DNA from: an uncultured Lachnospiraceae bacterium
GTDB lineage: Bacteria; Bacillota; Clostridia; Lachnospirales; Lachnospiraceae
Assembly (NCBI GenBank): GCA_937965795.1
Contig: CALCMD010000110.1
Coordinates: 1-30,602 of the forward strand
Reading direction: 5' to 3'
Length of the DNA stretch: 30,602 nt
The notes beneath the pieces were generated by a model. The model saw nothing but the letters and a program-made list of their open reading frames with translations. It had not been told where the DNA came from and made no database searches. This document shows, in pieces, positions 13,855 through 21,200 of the stretch; position 1 is the stretch's first letter, and each line of letters opens with the position of its first letter. A program made the translations under genes and the position numbers.

Positions 13855-14078
13855 TACACGAAATATATTGCTCAAATACCGGGCTTATGCGTACCGTCGT
13901 AAGCGCGGAAAGGTCGTATTCTATACGGCTGGATACTGGAAAGAACAGATCGTTCAGAAAGGTATCTCAATTTAGGGACGATATAAAACGAGGCAGGGAG
14001 TGCACAACATTTCAGACGGCATCCGTCCCGGATGACGGGCTGCATGAACCGGCCGACAAGAAAATGGAGGAAAATTAC

Positions 14079-14447
14079 ATGGCTCGTATTGCTGGTGTAG
14101 ACTTACCAAGAGAAAAACGTGTAGAAATCGGTTTAACTTATGTATACGGAATCGGTAGAGCAAGCTCAAACAAGATTCTTGCTGCTGCCAATGTAAATCC
14201 TGATACCCGTGTCAGAGATCTTACAGACGAGGAAGTATCCAGAATCCGTGACGTCATGGATGAGCATTATACCGTAGAGGGTGATTTGAGAAGAGAAATC
14301 GCTCTGAACATTAAGAGACTTCAGGAAATCGGATGTTACAGAGGAATCCGTCATAGAAAAGGACTTCCGGTACGTGGACAGAAGACAAAGACGAATGCAA
14401 GGACAAGAAAAGGCCCGAAGAGAACGGTTGCAAATAAGAAGAAATAA
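14079..14447 (+). CDS. rpsM: 30S ribosomal protein S13
   Basis: S13 in the 30S head contacts the P-site tRNA and forms intersubunit bridges with L5. The 122-residue product is full length (MARIAGVDLPREKRVEIGLT... GIRHRKGLPVRGQKTKTNAR ... basic tail KRTVANKKK). ATG 14079 follows ATGGAGG by about nine bases. The frame is open upstream to 13818, but that extension is not S13-like. Confidence 0.97.
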   Translation: MARIAGVDLPREKRVEIGLTYVYGIGRASSNKILAAANVNPDTRVRDLTDEEVSRIRDVMDEHYTVEGDLRREIALNIKRLQEIGCYRGIRHRKGLPVRGQKTKTNARTRKGPKRTVANKKK

Positions 14448-14493
14448 AGAACAAGTCAACAAGTAATTATTTGAGAAAGTAGGTTAGTTTAAA

Positions 14494-14889
14494 ATGGCTA
14501 AAAAAGTTACCAAAAAAGTGACAAAAAAGCGTGTAAAGAAAAACGTTGAACGCGGACAGGCACATATCCAGTCATCTTTCAATAACACAATCGTTACATT
14601 GACAGATGCGGAGGGAAATGCTTTATCATGGGCAAGTGCAGGTGGTCTGGGATTTAGAGGTTCAAGGAAATCTACTCCATATGCGGCACAGATGGCAGCA
14701 GAGACTGCTACAAAGGCGGCATTAGTACATGGTCTGAAGACTGTAGACGTATTTGTAAAGGGTCCTGGTTCAGGACGTGAAGCAGCAATCCGTGCATTAT
14801 CTGCATGCGGTCTGGAAGTAACCAGCATCAGGGACGTAACACCTGTACCACACAACGGATGTCGCCCACCAAAACGCAGAAGAGTCTAA
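14494..14889 (+). CDS. rpsK: 30S ribosomal protein S11
   Basis: S11 is on the 30S platform, near the mRNA exit and Shine-Dalgarno helix. The 131-residue product has a Lys-rich start (MAKKVTKKVTKKRVKKNVER), then AHIQSSFNNTIVTLTDAEGN, FVKGPGSGREAAIRAL and DVTPVPHNGCRPPKRRRV. The ribosome binding site (AAGTAGG) is weaker than for its neighbours. Confidence 0.97.
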   Translation: MAKKVTKKVTKKRVKKNVERGQAHIQSSFNNTIVTLTDAEGNALSWASAGGLGFRGSRKSTPYAAQMAAETATKAALVHGLKTVDVFVKGPGSGREAAIRALSACGLEVTSIRDVTPVPHNGCRPPKRRRV

Positions 14890-14907
14890 TGAGGAGGTAT
14901 TAGGAAG

Positions 14908-15501
14908 ATGGCAGTTAATAGAGTTCCTGTTCTGAAAAGATGCAGATCACTTGGTTTAGATCCAGTTTATCTGGGAATTGATAAGAAATCTACAAGAGAG
15001 TTAAAGAGGGCAAACCGTAAGATGAGCGAGTACGGTTTACAGCTCAGAGAGAAACAGAAAGCGAAATTCATCTACGGCGTTCTGGAGAAACCTTTCAGAA
15101 ATTACTATAAGAAAGCGGAGAAGATGCCGGGCATGACAGGTCCGAATCTGATGATGCTTCTGGAGACGAGACTGGATAACGTGGTTTTCCGTCTGGGATT
15201 CGCCAGAACAAGAAAAGAGGCAAGACAGATCGTTGACCATAAGCATGTGCTGGTAAATGGAAAACAGGTAAATATCCCGTCTTATCTGGTAAAAGCCGGG
15301 GATGTTGTTGAAATCAAAGAAAAATGCAAATCCATGCAGAGATATAAAGATATCCTGGACGTAACTGGCGGAAGACTTGTTCCGGAATGGTTAGACTGCG
15401 ATCAGGAAGCTCTGAAGGGTAGTGTAAAAGAGGCGCCGGCAAGAGAAGTCATCGATGTACCAGTGGACGAGATGCTTATCGTCGAGTTATATTCTAAATA
15501 A
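14908..15501 (+). CDS. rpsD: 30S ribosomal protein S4, zinc-free form
   Basis: S4 nucleates 30S assembly and shapes the mRNA entry site. The 197-residue product has an S4 RNA-binding domain (LETRLDNVVFRLGFARTRKE, then ARQIVDHKHVLVNGKQVNIP). The N-terminus has one Cys (C12) rather than the four-Cys zinc motif, so it is the C- type. ATG 14908 follows GAGGAGGT. S4 autoregulates its genes in both E. coli and B. subtilis; the structured rpsM leader would be a place to look. Confidence 0.97.
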   Translation: MAVNRVPVLKRCRSLGLDPVYLGIDKKSTRELKRANRKMSEYGLQLREKQKAKFIYGVLEKPFRNYYKKAEKMPGMTGPNLMMLLETRLDNVVFRLGFARTRKEARQIVDHKHVLVNGKQVNIPSYLVKAGDVVEIKEKCKSMQRYKDILDVTGGRLVPEWLDCDQEALKGSVKEAPAREVIDVPVDEMLIVELYSK

Positions 15502-15558
15502 TCTGTAGGATTATAGATACCCTCGTAACCATGATAACCCAAAAGGAGGGACTTTATA

Positions 15559-16518
15559 GTGTTCGATTTTAACAGACCTAAAATTGAAATTGCTGAAATA
15601 TCAGAAGATAAAAAATATGGCAGATTTGTTGTAGAGCCGCTGGAAAGAGGCTATGGAACAACTCTGGGCAATTCTCTCCGCAGGATTATGCTTTCTTCTT
15701 TGCCGGGTACAGCAGTGAGCCAGGTGAAGATAGAGGGCGTACTGCATGAGTTCAGTTCGATTCCGGGTGTAAAGGAAGACGTGACTGAGATCATCATGAA
15801 CATTAAATCACTGGCTATTCAGAATAACAGTGAAACGAATGAAGCGAAATCGGCTTATATCGAATTCGAAGGGGAAGGCGTCGTAACGGCTGCCGATATT
15901 CAGGCGGATCAGGACATCGTCATCATGAATCCGGATCAGGTGATCGCTACATTAAATGGCGGCGCTGACAGCAAGCTCTTTATGGAGCTTACCATTACAA
16001 AGGGCAGAGGTTATGTGAGCGCTGAGAAGGGGAAAACGGAGGATATGCCAATCGGTGTGATTGCGGTGGACGCTATTTATACACCGGTAGAGCGCGTAAA
16101 TCTTACTGTTGCGAATACCCGTGTGGGTCAGGTGACGGACTATGATAAATTAACACTGGATGTATATACGAACGGTACTCTGGCGCCGGATGAGGCAGTC
16201 AGTCTGGCCGCAAAGGTTCTGAGCGAGCATCTGAGCCTGTTCATTGATCTTTCGGAAAATGCGAAATCCGCTGAGATTATGATTGAGAAAGAGGACAATG
16301 AAAAAGGCAAAGTGCTGGATATGAACATTGATGAACTGGAACTGTCGGTTCGTTCTTACAATTGTTTAAAAAGGGCCGGAATCAACACGGTGGCAGAGCT
16401 GTGTAACAGGACTTCCGAGGATATGATGAAAGTTCGTAACCTGGGACGGAAATCCCTGGAGGAAGTATTAGGAAAATTAAAAGAGCTTGGGCTGGAATTA
16501 AACGCGGGCGACGAGTAG
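15559..16518 (+). CDS. rpoA: DNA-directed RNA polymerase subunit alpha
   Basis: Alpha dimerises to start RNA polymerase assembly; its C-terminal domain binds UP elements and activators. The 319-residue product has the N-terminal domain with RFVVEPLERGYGTTLGNSLR. A linker near residues 230-250 precedes the C-terminal helix-hairpin-helix domain (LELSVRSYNCLKRAGINTVA, then VRNLGRKSLEEVLGKL). It starts at GTG 15559 after AAAGGAGG. Confidence 0.97.
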   Translation: MFDFNRPKIEIAEISEDKKYGRFVVEPLERGYGTTLGNSLRRIMLSSLPGTAVSQVKIEGVLHEFSSIPGVKEDVTEIIMNIKSLAIQNNSETNEAKSAYIEFEGEGVVTAADIQADQDIVIMNPDQVIATLNGGADSKLFMELTITKGRGYVSAEKGKTEDMPIGVIAVDAIYTPVERVNLTVANTRVGQVTDYDKLTLDVYTNGTLAPDEAVSLAAKVLSEHLSLFIDLSENAKSAEIMIEKEDNEKGKVLDMNIDELELSVRSYNCLKRAGINTVAELCNRTSEDMMKVRNLGRKSLEEVLGKLKELGLELNAGDE

Positions 16519-16531
16519 GAGGCTGCGTGCC

Positions 16532-16641
16532 GCTTCACAAGCCGGTGGGATTGTGAAGCTTCCCGTACAGGCGGCGAATAAAATTTGTAGAATGAAAGCA
16601 TCTGTGGAGTAAGCCCGAAGTGCATGCGCAGGTGTTCCACA
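16532..16641 (+). other. hairpins in the rpoA-rplQ gap
   Basis: GCTTCACAA (16532-16540) and TTGTGAAGC (16551-16559) form a perfect 9-bp stem. A wider pair TGTGGA (16603-16608) / TCCACA (16636-16641) closes just before the rplQ ribosome binding site (16645). The 139-bp gap has no gene. The second fold could modulate rplQ translation (inference). Confidence 0.5.
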
Positions 16642-16657
16642 AATGGAGGAAAAAAGA

Positions 16658-17194
16658 ATGGCAGGTTATAGAAAACTTAGCAGAACATCAAGCCAGAGAA
16701 AGGCTTTAATCAGAGGGCAGGTAACAGCCCTGTTGCAGCATGGTAAAATCGTTACGACAGAGGCAAAGGCAAAAGAAATCCGGAAGGTTGCGGAGGGACT
16801 GATCGCTCTGGCTGTAAAGGAAAAAGACAATTATGAGACGGTTACCGTTACAGCGAAAGTAGCTCGTAAGGACAAAGACGGAAAGAGAGTAAAAGAAGTT
16901 GTAGATGGAAAGAAAGTTACCGTTTATGACGAGGTTCAGAAGGAGATCAGGAAGGATCTTCCATCCAGACTGCATGCAAGAAGAGAGATGCAGAAAGTTC
17001 TTTACACGGTAAAAGAAGTTCCGGCAGAGGCAGCAGGAAAGAAGAGAAATACAAAAGAGATCGATCTGACTGAGAAATTATTTACAGAGATCGCTCCGAA
17101 GTATGCAGGACGCAATGGTGGTTACACCAGAATCGTTAAAATCGGCCTTCGCCGTGGCGACGCAGCGATGGAAGTTCTCTTAGAGCTGGTATAG
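16658..17194 (+). CDS. rplQ: 50S ribosomal protein L17, enlarged form
   Basis: L17 lies near the peptide exit tunnel on the 50S surface. The product is 178 residues, against about 120 in B. subtilis. The conserved start (MAGYRKLSRTSSQRKALIRG) and end (RNGGYTRIVKIGLRRGDAAM) are intact. About 50 extra charged residues (roughly 56-107, including ARKDKDGKRVKEVVDGKKVT) are inserted before the LHARR motif, as seen in some Clostridia. ATG 16658 follows TGGAGG; ATG 16643 overlaps that ribosome binding site and is rejected. Confidence 0.95.
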   Translation: MAGYRKLSRTSSQRKALIRGQVTALLQHGKIVTTEAKAKEIRKVAEGLIALAVKEKDNYETVTVTAKVARKDKDGKRVKEVVDGKKVTVYDEVQKEIRKDLPSRLHARREMQKVLYTVKEVPAEAAGKKRNTKEIDLTEKLFTEIAPKYAGRNGGYTRIVKIGLRRGDAAMEVLLELV

Positions 17195-17206
17195 AAAAAA
17201 ATGGTG

Positions 17207-17238
17207 GCACGGGGTTCTTTTGAATCCCGTGCTTTGTT
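17207..17238 (+). terminator. terminator after rplQ
   Basis: GCACGGGGTTC (17207-17217) pairs with GAATCCCGTGC (17222-17232) with one G-U pair and a TTTT loop, followed by TTTGTTGTT. It marks the end of the ribosomal cluster. Confidence 0.85.
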
Positions 17239-17293
17239 GTTGCCATGTATTTGGAAGAAGCTGCCGGCGGCAGGTTCTGTAGGTATGGGGATT

Positions 17294-18166
17294 ATGATGG
17301 AAAAGAAAAAATATCTTGGAATTGTTTGTATTATAACATCGGCCTTTTTCTTTGCCCTGATGAATGTATTTGTGCGGCTGTCCGGGGACTTGCCGTCCGT
17401 CCAGAAAAGCTTTTTTCGGAATCTGGTAGCCATGGTCTTTGCTTGGGTTCTGCTGAAGAAGGATGGAAGCTGGTTCTCAGGAAAAAAGGAGAATGTGAAA
17501 TATCTGTTTGTACGGGCGGCGGCAGGAACTATTGGAATTCTGTGCAATTTCTATGCAGTCGATCATCTGGTTTTGGCAGACGCTTCTATGCTGAATAAGA
17601 TGTCGCCGTTTTTTGCCATTGTATTCAGCTTCTTTCTTTTAAAAGAGAAGATTACAATACCCCAGATCGTGTTTGTGGCGGGCGCTTTTCTGGGAAGCCT
17701 GCTGATCATCAGGCCCACGGCCGCAATTTTTCAATCACCGGAGGCGCTGGTCGGACTTGCCGGCGGACTGACGGCGGGACTGGCCTATACCTGTGTGCGC
17801 GTGTTGGGCCAGCGGGGGGAGAAGGGGGCGTTCGTAGTGTTTGTATTTTCCGCATTTTCCTGTCTGGCGACGCTGCCCTGGCTTTTATTCCAGTATCATC
17901 CAATGACGGCCTTACAGCTCATTTATTTGCTTCTGGCGGGGTTATCGGCAGCAGGCGGACAGTTTTCAATTACAGCGGCCTATTTTCATGCGCCGGCACG
18001 GGAAATATCGGTATATGATTATTCGCAGATTGTATTTTCGGCAGTTCTGGGATTCTTCCTGTTTGGACAGATACCGGATGTGTTAAGCTGGCTGGGATAT
18101 GGCGTCATTTGTACAATGGCGGTTTTGATGTTTTTTTATCAGAAGAGTAAGGGATATAATAAGTAA
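17294..18166 (+). CDS. DMT-superfamily (EamA) transporter
   Basis: About 290 residues with ten hydrophobic segments in two EamA-like halves, the drug/metabolite transporter layout. Starts MMEKKKYLGIVCIITSAFFF. NKMSPFFAIVFSFFLLKEKI is the typical end of the first half, and YDYSQIVFSAVLGFFLFGQI that of the second. Substrate unknown; relatives export metabolites or import nucleotides and amino acids. The exact start is uncertain: ATG 17285, 17294 and 17297 are all in frame with weak ribosome binding sites, and the open frame further upstream covers the rplQ terminator. Confidence 0.85.
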   Translation: MMEKKKYLGIVCIITSAFFFALMNVFVRLSGDLPSVQKSFFRNLVAMVFAWVLLKKDGSWFSGKKENVKYLFVRAAAGTIGILCNFYAVDHLVLADASMLNKMSPFFAIVFSFFLLKEKITIPQIVFVAGAFLGSLLIIRPTAAIFQSPEALVGLAGGLTAGLAYTCVRVLGQRGEKGAFVVFVFSAFSCLATLPWLLFQYHPMTALQLIYLLLAGLSAAGGQFSITAAYFHAPAREISVYDYSQIVFSAVLGFFLFGQIPDVLSWLGYGVICTMAVLMFFYQKSKGYNK

Positions 18167-18186
18167 GAGATTTGCAAAAGAAAAGA

Positions 18187-18229
18187 CAAATCCGTTTGCC
18201 GCAAAAAGTGGCAAACGGATTTGTTTTTT
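18187..18229. terminator. bidirectional terminator
   Basis: CAAATCCGTTTGCC (18187-18200) and GGCAAACGGATTTG (18210-18223) form a perfect 14-bp stem with a nine-base loop. TTTTTT follows on the + strand, and TCTTTTCTTTT follows on the - strand. It serves both the DMT gene and the convergent surface-protein gene, whose stop codon abuts it. Confidence 0.93.
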
Positions 18230-21200
18230 CTAAATATCTGTTATCTGTTTCAGCGACTTCTTTTTGTAAAAGGCATATCCCAAAAGTGCAAGCAGAAATG
18301 CGGATGCTCCAAACAGATAATAGAGGGTCGTTCCGCTTCCTCCGGCAGAAGGAAGTAAGATGGCGGTGGATTGATTGTTTACCTCTACCGTCGGCATTTC
18401 GGCCGAAGAGGAGGAGGCAGTTCCAATCGTTACACGGTTCGGATTTTCGCCGCCAGGGTAGGTCACCACGAATGAGAAGCGGTCAATCAGGGCAGTAGTC
18501 CCGTCAAAAACCGGATTTCCGTCCGTGTCCAGTTCATAAATGTAATAGGTTTCGCCGGGAGTCAGTCCGGTAAAGACCGGCCTGGAAACGCCGTTCCCGT
18601 TCAGTTGGTAAACAGGTACATTGTTCTGATAGGTAATGGTCAGAATCTGTAACGGGTCTGCGGCTGTCCCGGTCTGTACTTCTGCATAAAGGCCAAACCG
18701 ATAGGTTCCGTTGACTGACCGGTCTGCAACGGTACCATCGGATTTCAGGAATTGTTTCGTTACGGCAGCTTCTCCTGAGGAATTGTAGAAGGTATACGTA
18801 TAAGTGGAACCTCCATACCAGACGTTCACATTCTCAGGAAAATCAGGATATACCATAACGCCATTCTCACGGTTTCCTTTGGCGACTGCGAAATAAACAG
18901 GGGTAGAATCCAGAAGGTAACCGTCTGGCGCTTTGGTTTCTGTCAGGCAGTAAATCTGATTAAATTCCAGAAGATTTGCCACATTCAGTATACCGTCCGC
19001 ATCGGTGCTGCCTTGATAGACTGCCGTCTCTTCTGTTGTTCCCAGGATGATGGTTCCATCCGGGTCTGTCGCAGTCCCGACTTTCTGAATCTTGAACTCA
19101 GCTCCGGAAAGATGAACGGCAGTATTGTTCCGGTCTGCCTTAATCAGCCGGAAGGTGGGGGACAGGCTTTCGACAGTACCGCCAATGGTATAGGAAAAAT
19201 CGTCTACATTTACTTTGCCGCTGTCTGGCGCCGCCTGCCCTTCATAATATGCGTCATTGGAGAAATCAAGGGGTTCTCCGGGAGCGGCCTGCAAAAGTGT
19301 CTCATAGGTAATTGTGAGAGGAATCCCATCCGGCAGTACGAGACGGAGTGTGTTATCCAGAAGGGACGAAGTCCATCCCTCAACGAGCTGTCCGGTTTTC
19401 GTGTTCTTTACGGTAAGAGACTCACTGTCCAGAATCAGTTTATCGCTCATGGAATCCACCAGGGTCAGGGTGTCGCTGCCCGGAACCAGGTCTTCTCCAA
19501 GTGGGTTGACCTGAATTTCAAATGGATATTTCGGACCGTGGATGCTGGGATCGTAGACTCCGGCGCTTTTTGAAAGCGTGCTTTTCGTAAATGAAATATC
19601 TGCGGAATCCTCGTATTGCGCCCCATTTGGTGTTGTGGCAGTGATCTGGTTCTGGTAGGTAGTTTCTCCGGGTTTTAAGGTATCTGTTACACGGCATACC
19701 ACCTGGAATTCGACGCCATGATTCTCGACGCCGGAGGGTTCCCCTTTGAGACCTGCTACGTTCCATCGGACCTCGCCGGTGTTCTTATTGTAATAGGAGT
19801 AGGAGCTGCTAAAATGCAGTTCCGTCCAGCCGTCCGCATCCTGAAGCTCCGGAATCTGAACCGCGGTGGGCTGAGAGAAACCATTATTTCCATACCAGGG
19901 CGAGCACCAGCAGCGGTCGACATAGGCAAGCTCCAGTCCTTCCGGAAGCTGGTCAAGCATCTCGGCTACGCCTGAAATCGTACCGCCGTAATTCACGTGT
20001 ATGATCCAATCTACGTAAGTGCCGGGTTCTGTGATGTAATTTTGTTTGATTGCGTGGTTTCCATCTGCGCCAGCAGGCCTGTGCAGCTCTGTCCATGTTC
20101 CGTCCTGTGCGCGGTTGAAAGCGCCGTAAGTTTCCTTGATGACGCCCCCCTTTCCGGCGAGGGATTTGCTGGCTTCATTTTGGGTGGTCCAGGTGGCTCC
20201 GTCATCGGTGGAGGTACGCAGCCCGTTCCGGTAAGTTACGAAGCCTCTTTTTCCGGTCGGTAATTGCAGAGGTTTTGTTTTCAGGATAATATAAACCTTT
20301 TGTCCGTCCGGGATGGTCAGGTCTTTCAGAAAATCAAGCTTCAGCCAGGTTCCTTCCGCTTCCCATCTATAATCGGCGTTCTCCGGAACCGTATCATCAG
20401 AGTATCTCAGGTTCAGCTTATTGCCAAGCAGTTCCTGGGTCATGAGCGGGCGGAGGGCTTCCAGGTTTGCGTAGTCATTTATGTTCTTTCCATCCGGAAT
20501 GGAGCCGATAAAGACGCCTTCTACGGAATCCAACTGCATCTGATGCTGACCGGAAGCAGGAATTTCATCTCTGATTGAGATGTTCTCATTTAATGAGGAA
20601 GCATCCAATTCGACTGCCCAGAAAAGGGCGCCGTTTACCCAGTTGCTGCCAGTGCCGGCCTCCTCCCCGGCAGGAGCATAATACCAGGTATACTTGTGTG
20701 CATTGAAGTGATAGCCGCCTGTGACGTTTACGCCTACACTGACCGTAATGCCGGGAATCGTGATTGTTGCGTAAGGTCCCACGCCTGTTCCAGAAAGCGT
20801 AAAGGAATTTGTCACCTGTACCTCGCTGATGCTTTCCATATTTATTGGCTTTGCATAGTAAGTCAAAAGGTAGGCATATGTGCTGTCCAGTCCCAGGGCT
20901 TCCGGATGAAAATTAAAGTTTTGACGATCTTCAATGTCCAGCCAGACAGTTTTTGCCGGAGTCTTACCGGAAAAAGAAGCAATGGCATTTACGTCCAGCG
21001 TGTTTGGAGGAGTGGCGTCCTCCCCAATTTGGAATGCCTCAACCTTTACATAGCCGGTATAAGCGAGGTATCGTCCTAACTGGTCGGAAAAATTTGCAGC
21101 GGAGAGATCCCAGTCTCCGGCTTCGTTTACAAGCACCTGATACTGATAGCTTCCCTCTGGTATCTGGAAGGTTCCGGGAGAATCGGAAAGCACAGGGGTA

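Larger units (their letters stand above)
13539..14078 (+). other. long structured gap between rpmJ and rpsM
   Basis: A 540-bp stretch where related operons have a short gap. It contains a GTCCG/CGGAC hairpin (about 13569-13589), an 18-base direct repeat (13699 and 13736), an inverted-repeat element (13726-13854), CGTAT/ATACG (about 13916-13928) and CATCC/GGATG (about 14020-14034). Open frames at 13576-13785, 13709-13975 and 13818 onward lack ribosome binding sites and resemble no family I know. The ribosome binding site of rpsM is at about 14064. Confidence 0.6.

Noticed and set aside
13576..13975. Small protein genes in the rpmJ-rpsM gap
   Set aside because: No ribosome binding sites, no recognisable domains, and the frames run through repeats and hairpins.
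13818..14078. N-terminally extended S13
   Set aside because: The frame is open but the added residues do not resemble S13 and the ATG at 14079 has a proper ribosome binding site.
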